From assembly GCA_023430545.1 (NCBI GenBank), contig JAEZAF010000182.1:1-64000 (forward strand): a stretch of 64,000 nt of DNA, written 5' to 3'. Shown piece after piece: positions 17,164-26,310 of the stretch. The number at the start of each line of letters is the position of its first letter. Positions within the stretch are counted from its first letter, which is position 1. The DNA comes from Chloroflexota bacterium. GTDB taxonomy: Bacteria; Chloroflexota; Anaerolineae; Aggregatilineales; Phototrophicaceae. The notes under the pieces were generated by a model. That model saw only the letters and a program-made list of their open reading frames with translations. It did no database searches and was not told where the DNA came from. The translations under genes and the position numbers were made by a program.

Positions 17164-17337
17164 GGGGGCGGGATGATGATCTTTCACAAATAAATACGGA
17201 GTAATTTTTCGGGAGCACACACGTGCTCCCCTACATCGGTCACGTCGTAGGGGCGACCTGCGATGAAACCAGCATCGCCGTGGTCGCCCGTCGCCCGCGT
17301 TTTCCGTATTTAAAAGTTAATCTGCATTAATCCCGCC
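17164..17337. repeat. nested composite palindrome
   Basis: Four inverted repeats are nested. The outermost pair is GGCGGGAT (17167-17174) with ATCCCGCC (17330-17337). Inside it are TAAATACGGA (17191-17200) with TCCGTATTTA (17303-17312), then two side-by-side hairpins: GGGAGCAC/GTGCTCCC (17211-17230) and GGGCGACC/GGTCGCCC (17251-17289). The last contains an inner GCGATG/CATCGC. The outer pair looks like the 16712 palindrome opened at its centre. No ORF is present. Confidence 0.65.
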
Positions 17338-17346
17338 TGTAGACCG

Positions 17347-18312
17347 TTAAACCTGCTCACTGGCTCGCAGCACCGCCAGCATATTGTTGATGGTGTTGCG
17401 GTGCACATGCTCCCATGCCATCGGGCTGCTGTTGGAATTATGCGGTGCAAGCATGACGTTGTTCATCTTTCGCAGAGGGCTGTCCGCCGGAAGTGGTTCA
17501 TGCTCGAAGACATCGAGGGCCGCGCCTGCGATCTGCCCGGCCTGAAGCGCCCGGATCAGCGCCTGCTCATCGACAATCGGGCCGCGTGCGGTATTGATCA
17601 CCACCGTCGTCGGTTTCATCAGGGCCAGCGTCTCGTCGTCGATCAGGTGATAGCTGGTCGGGTTCAGGTCGCAGTTGGTGCTGACGAAATCGGCTTCGCG
17701 CAGCAGGGTTTCGTGATCGACCATCTGAATCCCCGTCTGCTGGATGAAGTCGGGGGCAAGGCTGGCGATGTCCTTCGGATCAGTGCCGAGGATGCGCATC
17801 CCGAAGCCGACCGCACGCCGCGCTACTGCCTTGCCGACATCACCGACGCCGATGATACCGAGGGTGCATTCCCGCAGCGACCGTCCGGGGATCTTTTCCC
17901 ACACACCGCTTTTCATGTGCTGATCCAGAAATGGCAGGTTGCGCGCATAACTCAGCATATAGCCGAGGACACTGTCCGCTACCGGTTCGCTGAAGGCGTT
18001 CGGTGTATTCTTAACCGACACGCCGAACTGGGCGCAGGCTTCACGGTCAATTGAGTCGATCCCCGTACCCCACTTGGAAATCACCTTGAGCCTGGGCGCG
18101 GACTGTAATACGCGCAGGGTGAAGCGGTCGTCCCCGGTGATTGCGCCGTCGATATCGCTGATAAATTCCAGCAGATCGGCCTCTTCAAAGCGCTCGAAGA
18201 CCGGCGGGATAAACAGTTCGCAGCCAGCGGCTTCGAGTTCCGGGCGAAAGCGTTCGATCACCGGCTGCATGTAAGGCGCGGAGATCAGGATTTTCCAGCG
18301 TTTGTCGGACAT
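17347..18312 (-). CDS. D-isomer-specific 2-hydroxyacid dehydrogenase (phosphoglycerate dehydrogenase-like)
   Basis: This 321-residue NAD-dependent oxidoreductase is of the D-2-hydroxyacid family. The substrate domain encloses a Rossmann domain with LGIIGVGDVGKAVARR. The catalytic Arg is in NTARGPIVDE, the Glu in FEHEPLP and the His in LAPHNSNSS, where the usual HIG/HTA is HNS. The length fits single-domain GyaR/SerA-short enzymes, with no ACT domain. The CMP-sugar synthetase-like gene lies 37 bp upstream in the same direction, so a role in making a surface acid sugar is possible rather than serine synthesis. The ribosome site AGGAG is rather distant (15 nt). Confidence 0.85.
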   Translation of the reverse strand: MSDKRWKILISAPYMQPVIERFRPELEAAGCELFIPPVFERFEEADLLEFISDIDGAITGDDRFTLRVLQSAPRLKVISKWGTGIDSIDREACAQFGVSVKNTPNAFSEPVADSVLGYMLSYARNLPFLDQHMKSGVWEKIPGRSLRECTLGIIGVGDVGKAVARRAVGFGMRILGTDPKDIASLAPDFIQQTGIQMVDHETLLREADFVSTNCDLNPTSYHLIDDETLALMKPTTVVINTARGPIVDEQALIRALQAGQIAGAALDVFEHEPLPADSPLRKMNNVMLAPHNSNSSPMAWEHVHRNTINNMLAVLRASEQV

Positions 18313-18349
18313 GGTAAAAGGGATTTGCTCCTGTCGTGATCAAGACTTG

Positions 18350-19027
18350 CTATTCAGCGGTCTGTGTGCGCTGTTTGAGGTAGAGATATTCAGCCACCTG
18401 AAAATCGATCTCTTCGTCAATATCCCACGATTCTATGCGGTCGGTTTCGAACATCAAGGGGCGTTCGCCGATGCGGTTGCGGCGGAACTCCAGACTGGCG
18501 CGGCTGAACAGATAGAAGTTGGAATTTTCTTCGAAGATCGGCGGCAGGTCCTGCGTGCGCAGCAGGATGTTCGGGTTATGGTTCACGGGTCGCCCAAGCT
18601 GATCCCACAGGCGCGTTTGCAGCCGTGTGACACTGAACAGTGAGTCGCAGGCCGGGTAGTGATCGAGGAAATGCTGGATGGCAGTGGTCAGGGTTTCCGT
18701 CCGCAGCATGGGATTGGTGCTGTGTGTTTGCAGATAGAAATCTGCGTCCACCTGCCGGATGACATGCATCAGGACTTCGTTCATCGGCGTCTCACTGGCA
18801 CACAGATGCGCGGGCCGTTCGATCAGCCGCACCTGTGGAAAGATTTCAGCCGCATCCTTCAGGATGGTCTCGCTGTCGGTATCGATCACGATTTCCTCGA
18901 TCAGCGGGCAGGCCAGCAGAGTCGTGATGATGTGATGATAAAGCGGCTTCCCGGCGAAGTTTCGATAATTCTTGCCGGGAACACGCCCGCTGTTATGACG
19001 CATCGGCGTGAGTGCAACAATCCGCAT
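18350..19027 (-). CDS. CMP-N-acetylneuraminate cytidylyltransferase-like protein (NeuA family)
   Basis: This 225-residue nucleotidyltransferase would activate an acidic sugar with CTP, releasing diphosphate. The family N-terminus is present (VALTPMRHNSGRVPGKNYRN, with the R-x-G-S/R-K phosphate loop). So are the acceptor-side LQTHSTNP, usually LQPTSP, and the DIDEEIDFQVAEYL end with metal-binding Asp residues. The H in LQTHSTNP and NSGRVPGKN are typical of the wider glycosyl-cytidylyltransferase group, so the sugar may not be sialic acid. The downstream dehydrogenase probably shares its transcript. AAGGAT precedes the ATG by 10 nt. Confidence 0.8.
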   Translation of the reverse strand: MRIVALTPMRHNSGRVPGKNYRNFAGKPLYHHIITTLLACPLIEEIVIDTDSETILKDAAEIFPQVRLIERPAHLCASETPMNEVLMHVIRQVDADFYLQTHSTNPMLRTETLTTAIQHFLDHYPACDSLFSVTRLQTRLWDQLGRPVNHNPNILLRTQDLPPIFEENSNFYLFSRASLEFRRNRIGERPLMFETDRIESWDIDEEIDFQVAEYLYLKQRTQTAE

Positions 19028-19143
19028 TCAGTCTAAATCCTTACAGTGGCAGTGGCATTTGTTTTAATACTGGCTCAAATCTTCCCGCAAAAAGGGCGAC
19101 CTGTAAATGTGGAAGTCCTGCTGCTCGCTGCCGGTCCTCATCT

Positions 19144-20115
19144 TTACTGTACGTTCTCGCCGCGACGGATCGCCAGCATCACGATCAGTTCTGCCAGCAC
19201 CATCTGCAGAAAGGCGGTGATGAGCAGTGCTACGCCCATGAAAATACTGAACTGCACCATCCCCCACAGATCGCTGTAGAACGCCAGATTGAGATAGCGC
19301 AGGCCCCAGTCCCCGAACGCGCCAAACCCGACCATTGACAGCAGGGCGGAGAAGGTCGAGGGCATCGTGATAATGTCCGTGGCCGCCAGCATCGCGACAA
19401 AAAGCGCAAAGGTCAGCAGGATGCGGGCTATAATTGCGATCACCTGTACCAGTACGAGGAAGATCCGCTGCTGGAAGAAGGTCGACAGCAGCAGACCGAA
19501 CGCCGCATCAAGGCTGATACCGGTCAGCGGCAGGATAAACGATGCTGTCATGCTGATCGCGAGCAGCACTACCACCGCAGGCAGCGGAAGCTGTGGCGTC
19601 GCCGGGCCGGAGATAATCGCCAGATAATCACCACCGAACGCCGTCAGATCATAGAGCAGCAGCCCAACGAGGATCACCCGCACCAGCAGAATCAGGATCA
19701 GAAATCCCGAAAGGCGGTAGAAGATGGCCGCGCTCCAGCGTGCCCGCAGTGCCAGCCCGACTCCATTGCGTGTCGCCCGCAGCGTGTCCCACGTCTGTTT
19801 GCGCTTCTCCTCACCGATCACGCTCGATGTATAGCTGATCACCAGCGCACTGAGTGCAAGCTGTACCACCAGCGTCGGCCAGTAGAGGATATTCAGCACC
19901 GCTTCTGAGACCGGCTGAGTGGCGGTGGTCATCGTGTTATTCAGTACCGATGAGGTAATCAGCGCCCCGCCAATGCCGAGGATGATCAGGACCAGGATCA
20001 GCCTCAGTAAATAGGTTCGTCGGTTAGGGCGGCCTGCCAGTCCCAGTGTATGACGCATGGCCGGATGTTCGGGTCTTGCCCACTCAGGAAGTTGTGCAGT
20101 CACACGTTGCAGCAT
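19144..20115 (-). CDS. polytopic membrane protein resembling an ABC-2 permease subunit
   Basis: This 323-residue protein has six to eight hydrophobic helices after a cytoplasmic N-terminus of about 35 residues. The loop after helix two (SVIGEEKRKQTWDTLRATRN) closely resembles the E-K-x-x-x-T-x-x-x-L coupling motif of ABC-2 export permeases. No ATPase gene is adjacent, and the gene stands alone between the CMP-sugar gene and addA. Its substrate is unknown. The start at 20115 (MLQRVTAQL) is the only Met before the first conserved segment. Confidence 0.6.
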   Translation of the reverse strand: MLQRVTAQLPEWARPEHPAMRHTLGLAGRPNRRTYLLRLILVLIILGIGGALITSSVLNNTMTTATQPVSEAVLNILYWPTLVVQLALSALVISYTSSVIGEEKRKQTWDTLRATRNGVGLALRARWSAAIFYRLSGFLILILLVRVILVGLLLYDLTAFGGDYLAIISGPATPQLPLPAVVVLLAISMTASFILPLTGISLDAAFGLLLSTFFQQRIFLVLVQVIAIIARILLTFALFVAMLAATDIITMPSTFSALLSMVGFGAFGDWGLRYLNLAFYSDLWGMVQFSIFMGVALLITAFLQMVLAELIVMLAIRRGENVQ

Positions 20116-20197
20116 CGCTTAAAGTCTCCGTTTCAATGATCGGGTAGGTTGGCTGTCACGATTTTGCATCTGTCGAGCATTCGCTTGAGCATTCTTT

Positions 20198-23100
20198 TCA
20201 TCGTACGGTACCGCTGCCGCTGTCCTCATCGCGCCGGGTGAGCTGTTCTACCGCGCTGTCCAGTCCGGCATCCAGCGCACTGCGCCAGGTCGCTTCCGGC
20301 ACATGGATCGACGTATTGTAGCTGAGATAATGCAGATAGACATCGGGCACACACGGACGCTCTGCGCTCAGGATCTGTTCAGCAGCAGCGGCATAGATCC
20401 CCAACTGAAGGTGATAGCGTGCCGCGTGCTGGTGCAGCTTCTGCTGACGGATTTTAGAGTCCGGCTCCCAGTGCCGCATCCTGCTGGTCTTATAATCGGC
20501 CAGCACCCAGCGTTCAGATTCTCCGGATGCGACTGGACGCTGAAACAGCACATCAATCACGCCGTGGACGATATGCGATTCCTGTTCGTACACGAACGGC
20601 AGTTCGCGCAGCACTGGCAGACCGTGATCCTGTGCTTCCCTGATCCAGCGGTACAGGGTGCTCTGTGTAAAACGGTCGAGCAGGGTGCTGGCCTGCTGTG
20701 CGGCTTCATCGACCAGATGCTTTTCCTTGATTCCAATCGCCCAGGCATAGCTGCCGAGCAGGGTCAGGCGTTCATCCAGTGCAATATTGAAGGGGATCTG
20801 CCACCAGCGCAGCGCCTGATGAACGATGTCTCCCACCTGACGCGCACTGACGCGGGTCTGATCGGAATGCGGCTGCACCCGCTGGATGACTGCCGGTGCA
20901 TCGTACAGCACCCGCCGCCGGAAGCGTTCACGGGCGCTGTACTGTTCCTGCGTATCTTCAGCGTGCAGCCAGCCGCCCATATCGGCAATCGACGTAGCCG
21001 CCAGATGCCGCACCTGCTGCTGAATCGGGACTTCGATTGAAGGCAGCAGCGGTGGACTGACGACGTCGGTGAGGTCATCGGTGGGTGATTTGCGGGTGGT
21101 GCTGTCGGTGGTCGTGTAGGGTCGGGTGGATGGTGGCTGACCCTCTGAACGGGCTTTGGCTGCCTGCTGGGCCTGACGACGGGCGCGTTTCATCGCATCC
21201 TCGCCCGGATATTCCAGCATGACTTCATGGATCAGCGGATGCTCCATATCGATTGCTTCCAGCAGCCATCCGAGCCAGCCGTCCGCCTTGCGTTCTGTGG
21301 TATCCGCCGCACCGCTGATGATCAGCAGGTCCTGCGCACGGGTAGCCGCCACGTACAGCAGACGGCGGCGTTCGGCCTCTTCGCGCTGCTTCTGCAGGTT
21401 TTGACTGCGGCGGTATGCAAATGGCAGTACAGGCTTGCCATCTTCACCGATCAGCTTGCAGATGAACTCGTCCTGAAACAGCAGCGTGTCCCGACCTTCA
21501 CTGCTGCGTCCCTTATAGGAGCTGTCCAGCAGGACGACGACCGGGAATTCCAGCCCTTTGCTGGCGTGGATCGTCATGATCTGTGTGACGCCTTCCACTT
21601 CCTGTGCGGCGTCCCCTTCACGGATTTCACTGGTGGTCAGATCCTGAATGTAGGTGGTGAAGTCGCTGAGTGTGGTCTTGCCGCTGACACGCGCCTTGTC
21701 CAGCAGCTTCAGGACATTACTGCGGCGCACAGCATTGTCCGGCAGGCCGCTGAGGATGGCGAGATAGCCGGTTTCCTCGAAGATCGTTTCAAGCAGTTCG
21801 GCGATCGTCACACGGCCTGCCATCTGCCGCCAGCGTGCCAGCCGTTCAGAGGTCAGTTGAGCCTGTAGGCGCTCACCGTCCGGGAACAGCGGCCCTGGTG
21901 ATTGCAGCGCATCCCACAGCGGACGCGGGGCCATGCGCCGTCCATCAGCGTCGAATTCATTCCGCAGACCGTACAGTGCTTCGTCGCTCAGTCCGAATAA
22001 CGGCGAGTGCAGCGCCGACGCCAGCGCCAGATCATCGACCGGGTTATACAGCGCTTTCAGCAGGTTCATCACATCCTGAACTTCCTGCCGGTTGTAATAA
22101 CCACGCCCCGAGGTCGTCAGATAGGGGATGCCCATCTGCCGGAACACGCTTTCATACACCGTGACATGCGTCATCGCTTGCAGCAGCAGGGCGATGTCAC
22201 CGTATTCGACTGGCCGGGTGATCCCGCTCTGTTTGTCGTAAATGGGCCGCCTGCTCTCGACGAGTGCCTTCAACCGTTCTGCGATGACCTGCGCTTCCCA
22301 CCGCCGTATGACATCTGTGGTGAGCGATTTGGACTTTTCCTCACCCGGCACAGGGATATTTTTATCCAGCAGCAGGAGTTCAATCGCGGGCAGTGTGTCG
22401 GGATCTTCCGGTGGTCTCTGACGGTGCGCATCCATCGGCAGGCCGAGTTCCACCTGATACCGCCGCACCGGACTGCTGTCATCGGTCACCAGCACGCGCT
22501 CGAAAATGGCGTTAAAGCGCTCGACCAGTGGGGCATGTGTGCGGAAGGATCGCGCCAGATAGATTGTGTCTCCGCGTATATCTTCAATGTTCTTCTGAAC
22601 ACCGCCGAACACGCTCACGTCCGCCCCACGAAAGCCGTAAATCGACTGCTTTGGATCACCGACGACGAACAATGCACCTTCAAGCTGCGGCGGGGCAATG
22701 TGCTGTGCAATCCGCCACTGTCGCTGATTGGTATCCTGAAACTCATCGATCAGCAGGTGACGGATTTCGCCGCCCTGATACCGGGCGACCACTTCGGGAT
22801 GCTGTTCCAGCAGGCGCACCGTCAGCGTTTCGAGGTCATCGAAATCCAGTGCGGCACGCTGCGTTTTCATCTCGCGATAGGTTTCCTGCACCCGTCGCAC
22901 CAGTGCGTACCACGCTGGCAGCAGACGCGCCGCTTCACGGTCATGCTCACCGGGGGGATCACCCAACAGGTTAAGGCAGTCTTCCAGATGCTGCTTGATG
23001 ACGCGCAGTAAATCCTTCGCCGCTGCGACGACTTCCTTCCCTCCCCAGGCCGCCGCTGCACCACCTCTCAGATTGATCGAGTCACGGCTGCGTTTGAGTG

Positions 23101-23914
23101 CCTCAAAGCGATCGACAAACGGCTGGATTTCGTCCATGCTCTGCTTCAGGCACTCCTGTGCCTGAAACCAGACCTCTGTCAGTTTATCGTTGGCGGGAGG
23201 TGAGAAATCTGTCTGATCGGTCAGGAAGGATTGCAGCGCGGCCTCAGATTTCAGGCGCTCCAGCTCACGTCGTGACCCATCGATCCATTCAGCCTCCCAG
23301 CGCTGCATCAGCGTGTCCGGATCGAAAGCGCCGTGACTGATAAGCGCATCGAGATCTGCCCCGATGATCCCCGATTTCAGCAGGGTAGTACGTATCTGGT
23401 GGAGATCATAAATCTCGAACAGCTCAAGGATATTCGGCCCGGTCTCCTCTTCAGCCGCTGCTTCTGTCAGACGCGAAAAGGTCAGATCGATGGCATCCGC
23501 CCGAAGCTGTGCCGCATCGGGTTCGTCCATTACCTGAAAATCAGGATCAAGGCCCGCTTCGGCGAAATTAGCGCGGAGCAGATCAGCGCACATGCCGTGA
23601 ATCGTCGTGATGCGGGCGCTGTTCATCTCCGCGATGCGCCGACTCCACTGCTGATAAACTTCCTTCTCGTCAGCATCAAGCGCCTGACGATAGCGCTCTT
23701 CAATCAGTGTGCGGACGCGGGCACGCATTTCGGTGGCGGCTGCTTTCGTGAAGGTGATCGCCGCCAGATTGTTCAGCGCCCAGTCCGGGTTTTCCTGTAA
23801 AAGTGTCAGATAGCGTTCTACGAGAACCCGTGTCTTGCCGGAACCCGCCCCCGCGACCACGATCGCAGTCTGCCGCGTGGAAATAGCCTTTTTCTGATCT
23901 TCGGTTGGCTGCAT
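20198..23914 (-). CDS. addA: AddA-like UvrD-family helicase with C-terminal RecB-type nuclease
   Basis: At 1238 residues this has the full AddA (RexA) layout and would process double-strand breaks for recombination. Helicase motif I is VVAGAGSGKT (residues 19-28), the Walker B box is HLLIDEFQDTN, and motif III/IV regions (GDPKQSIYGFRGAD) and TIHASKGLEFPVV are intact. A Pro/Thr-rich linker leads to a PD-(D/E)xK nuclease: HGVIDVLF supplies the Asp and VLADYKTS the D-x-K pair. AddA normally works with AddB; no addB is adjacent here. ATG 23914 follows AGGAAAC. The LOG-family gene lies 21 bp upstream in the same direction. Confidence 0.9.
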   Translation of the reverse strand: MQPTEDQKKAISTRQTAIVVAGAGSGKTRVLVERYLTLLQENPDWALNNLAAITFTKAAATEMRARVRTLIEERYRQALDADEKEVYQQWSRRIAEMNSARITTIHGMCADLLRANFAEAGLDPDFQVMDEPDAAQLRADAIDLTFSRLTEAAAEEETGPNILELFEIYDLHQIRTTLLKSGIIGADLDALISHGAFDPDTLMQRWEAEWIDGSRRELERLKSEAALQSFLTDQTDFSPPANDKLTEVWFQAQECLKQSMDEIQPFVDRFEALKRSRDSINLRGGAAAAWGGKEVVAAAKDLLRVIKQHLEDCLNLLGDPPGEHDREAARLLPAWYALVRRVQETYREMKTQRAALDFDDLETLTVRLLEQHPEVVARYQGGEIRHLLIDEFQDTNQRQWRIAQHIAPPQLEGALFVVGDPKQSIYGFRGADVSVFGGVQKNIEDIRGDTIYLARSFRTHAPLVERFNAIFERVLVTDDSSPVRRYQVELGLPMDAHRQRPPEDPDTLPAIELLLLDKNIPVPGEEKSKSLTTDVIRRWEAQVIAERLKALVESRRPIYDKQSGITRPVEYGDIALLLQAMTHVTVYESVFRQMGIPYLTTSGRGYYNRQEVQDVMNLLKALYNPVDDLALASALHSPLFGLSDEALYGLRNEFDADGRRMAPRPLWDALQSPGPLFPDGERLQAQLTSERLARWRQMAGRVTIAELLETIFEETGYLAILSGLPDNAVRRSNVLKLLDKARVSGKTTLSDFTTYIQDLTTSEIREGDAAQEVEGVTQIMTIHASKGLEFPVVVLLDSSYKGRSSEGRDTLLFQDEFICKLIGEDGKPVLPFAYRRSQNLQKQREEAERRRLLYVAATRAQDLLIISGAADTTERKADGWLGWLLEAIDMEHPLIHEVMLEYPGEDAMKRARRQAQQAAKARSEGQPPSTRPYTTTDSTTRKSPTDDLTDVVSPPLLPSIEVPIQQQVRHLAATSIADMGGWLHAEDTQEQYSARERFRRRVLYDAPAVIQRVQPHSDQTRVSARQVGDIVHQALRWWQIPFNIALDERLTLLGSYAWAIGIKEKHLVDEAAQQASTLLDRFTQSTLYRWIREAQDHGLPVLRELPFVYEQESHIVHGVIDVLFQRPVASGESERWVLADYKTSRMRHWEPDSKIRQQKLHQHAARYHLQLGIYAAAAEQILSAERPCVPDVYLHYLSYNTSIHVPEATWRSALDAGLDSAVEQLTRRDEDSGSGTVR

Positions 23915-23935
23915 GTCGGCTGTGTTTCCTGAAAA

Positions 23936-24526
23936 TTAGGATTTAAGCTGCTGATCGTTCACCCATTTGTTGAAGGTGACCGGCGTGTAATTTTCAATTT
24001 GTGTGATCAGCGTGTCGATGTCATCGCTGCTGGTGATCACTTCGCGCTCGGTTGGGTGGACAAAGCCCTCTTCGGTGGCAAAGTTGAAGAAGTGCATCAG
24101 GCCGTCGTAGTAGCCTTCGACATTGAGGATGCCGAACGGCTTGCGATGAATCCCAAGCTGGCCCCATGTGATGATCTCACACAGTTCTTCCAGGGTGCCA
24201 TAACCACCCGGCAGCGCGATAAAGGCATCGGCAAGGTCTGCCATCATTGCCTTGCGCTCGTGCATGGTATTGACGATACGCAGTTCGGTCAGCCCTTCAT
24301 GCGCGATTTCCACATCGGCCAGCGCCTTGGGGATAATCCCGATCACCTTGCCGCCGTTCTCCATCGCGCTGCTGGCGAGTGCCCCCATCAGGCCGACATG
24401 TCCGCCGCCGTAGACCAGCTCATAACCCCGCTGTGCGATCCGGCTGCCCGTCTGCTGTGCCGCACGAAGATAGGCAGGCCGTACACCGGTGCGCGACCCG
24501 CAGAATACACAAATGCGTTTAATCAT
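23936..24526 (-). CDS. LOG-family (TIGR00730) protein, nucleotide 5'-monophosphate ribohydrolase-like
   Basis: This 196-residue protein has the Lonely Guy fold. The diagnostic PGGYGTLEEL motif binds the phosphate and carries the catalytic Glu; VCVFCGSR-type residues (RICVFCGSRTG) start the protein and GGGHVGLMG is the nucleotide loop. Family members split the N-glycosidic bond of AMP or cytokinin riboside monophosphates. In bacteria that do not interact with plants the role is probably nucleotide salvage. It is co-directional with addA, 21 bp apart, which may only reflect transcription. Confidence 0.9.
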   Translation of the reverse strand: MIKRICVFCGSRTGVRPAYLRAAQQTGSRIAQRGYELVYGGGHVGLMGALASSAMENGGKVIGIIPKALADVEIAHEGLTELRIVNTMHERKAMMADLADAFIALPGGYGTLEELCEIITWGQLGIHRKPFGILNVEGYYDGLMHFFNFATEEGFVHPTEREVITSSDDIDTLITQIENYTPVTFNKWVNDQQLKS

Positions 24527-24968
24527 TCGAGATCTTCTCTGTTTCTGTATGGGCAGTTCGCTGCCCCTGTTGATACTGTTACCGTTCTTCGTATTGTAGA
24601 CGCCATCCGGTTTTCCGAAAACCCGACAAAATCGGCCCGTTATGCAGCGTCAGCGCCGTACAACGCCGCACAACCTGCGTCTGTCGATTTCCCGCTAACA
24701 GACGAATAACGCGCCCTTTGCGCTGTCGATGGGTTATAGCAGATGAGGATTTTGTAGAAATCGCCCGACCGCCCGTCACTGATGCCTGCGAAATAGTGTT
24801 ACAATGAACGGAGTATTCTGAAATGATCTGGTGTTACAGACAGGAATTTCAGACACCCATGTCTCACGGCATCACGGAAGTACGCCGCACTGTACGGATC
24901 GTCACCTTGCACGCCTTAACCCGCAGCGCATGTGGCCGTCCAGCACAGACTGTGGCGAAAGCAAACGG
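24527..24968. other. gene-free region upstream of the GNAT-like gene
   Basis: This divergent intergenic stretch of about 440 bp contains hairpin GGGCAG-TTCG-CTGCCC at 24551-24566, 25 bp upstream of the LOG gene start, and GGTTTTC/GAAAACC near 24608-24624. The reading frame of the GNAT-like gene stays open back to 24831, but codons there are unlike the rest and no ribosome site is present. No promoter could be assigned. Confidence 0.4.
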
Positions 24969-25979
24969 ATGAATACGAATATGCCTTCGCGCGATACCGA
25001 TGCTCATGCCGTTACCCTCGTGGATCTGCCAACGGTACGGCGGCTGATCGAAAAATCGACACTGCTCGACTGTGAACTGTTAGCCACCCGGATGTCACCG
25101 GAGGCTTATCACAGCGTCATCTCTAGCCTGCTGATGCTTCAGCAGCGTGGTGTTTACACATTTGTTTCCCGGTCGGAAAAACAGCAGGTCGTCGGGCAGT
25201 TTCGCTATAAGCCCGATGATACCGTGGCGCATATCGTCTATATCGCGCCGGAACTTGACATCTATACCGACGATACCGCGTGGCTTCATGTGCTCGATAT
25301 CATGGCACGCGAGGCAGGCCGGGTGGGGGCGCAGGCACTGGTCGGGGAAATCGAAGAACAGGAACCGCTGTTCGAGACGATGCGCACTGCCGGTTACGCC
25401 GTCTATGCCCGTCAGGAACTCTGGCGACGCGATGCCCTCAACTATCCGTCATATCACCGTCCGCTGAAGCTGACGCAGGCGAAGGATGAGGACAGCGGAC
25501 GCATCAGCGGGCTGTTCATGTCCACCGTGCCGAAGCTCGTCCAGCAGTACGCGATTGCGGATCTTGATATGCCGCACCTGATTTATGAAGCAGATGGACA
25601 GATCGCTGCATCGATCGCCTATTCCGAAGGCCGTCACGGGATTTACATGGTCCCGCACATCCGCCCGGAATATCTGAGCGAAGCCCCTGCGATTATCGAG
25701 TCTGCACTGCGCGCACTGCCACGCGCCGGACGACTTCCCGTCTATCTGTGCGTGCGCCGCTATCAGGACTGGCTGAGTGGGGCACTGGAAGGGCTGCACT
25801 TCACGCTCCAAAGTCAGCAGGCGGTGATGGTCAAACATATCGCCGCGTGGGTCCGCCAGACGCGCTTCCAGACTCTGACCGAACAGTTCGAACAGGCGAC
25901 ACGTCCCGCCAAGCCCAAAACCACACCCTACGGTGTCCTGATGTCGAAACATCACAGTCAGGACACTGACGAGGGCTGA
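24969..25979 (+). CDS. GNAT-like acyltransferase-fold protein (two degenerate domains)
   Basis: This 336-residue protein probably consists of two GNAT-like halves. The first (about residues 10-170) has QQVVGQFRYKPDD, a beta-4-like IVYIAPELD strand, and a segment where an acetyl-CoA loop would fall (LDIMAREAGRVGAQALVGEI). The second (about 175-300) has HLIYEADGQIAASIAYSEG and AIIESALRALP. The Q/R-x-x-G-x-G/A CoA loop is not clearly conserved, so catalytic activity is doubtful. ATG 24969 is chosen as the first Met before the conserved part; ATG 24981 is an alternative and neither has a strong ribosome site. No functional link to its neighbours is visible. Confidence 0.6.
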   Translation: MNTNMPSRDTDAHAVTLVDLPTVRRLIEKSTLLDCELLATRMSPEAYHSVISSLLMLQQRGVYTFVSRSEKQQVVGQFRYKPDDTVAHIVYIAPELDIYTDDTAWLHVLDIMAREAGRVGAQALVGEIEEQEPLFETMRTAGYAVYARQELWRRDALNYPSYHRPLKLTQAKDEDSGRISGLFMSTVPKLVQQYAIADLDMPHLIYEADGQIAASIAYSEGRHGIYMVPHIRPEYLSEAPAIIESALRALPRAGRLPVYLCVRRYQDWLSGALEGLHFTLQSQQAVMVKHIAAWVRQTRFQTLTEQFEQATRPAKPKTTPYGVLMSKHHSQDTDEG

Positions 25980-26310
25980 TTCTGCCCTGACCCTACATTC
26001 CATGTCTTTTATAGGGACACGGCAGGGCTGTGTCCTGAATTTTCAACTACGCTTGACGATATTGTTACTTTTTACATTAAGGAATAAACTGTCTTCGTGT
26101 GTATAACCTCTTAGTACGCAGCGTCAGGGATCGATTCCGATCCGTTTTGTGTCATACAAAGGTACAGGCCGGACACATCCGGCCTACCCGTCGCCAATAC
26201 TCAGATCGCCTTTTGGCAGCCTGAATCACTCGAAACCATGCAGTAAATCGCTTCGTATCTGTATTTAACTCACAGGGATATTGTGCTGCACTGCGAAGGA
26301 GTCTTTCCCT
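25980..26310. other. gene-free region with two hairpins and a possible promoter
   Basis: GGACAC/GTGTCC at 26015-26035 resembles the 16101 repeat. AGGCCGGA-CACA-TCCGGCCT at 26166-26185 belongs to the GGCCGGA family. TTGTTA (26062-26067), 17 nt, then TAAACT (26085-26090) is a possible promoter for the next gene. No coding frame was seen. Confidence 0.45.

Noticed and set aside
17347..18312. SerA of the serine pathway
   Set aside because: There is no ACT domain and the context is a CMP-sugar gene, so only the broader dehydrogenase family is claimed.
22007..23011. A 334-codon plus-strand frame opposite addA
   Set aside because: Antisense shadow of a well-supported helicase gene with no ribosome site and no family motif.
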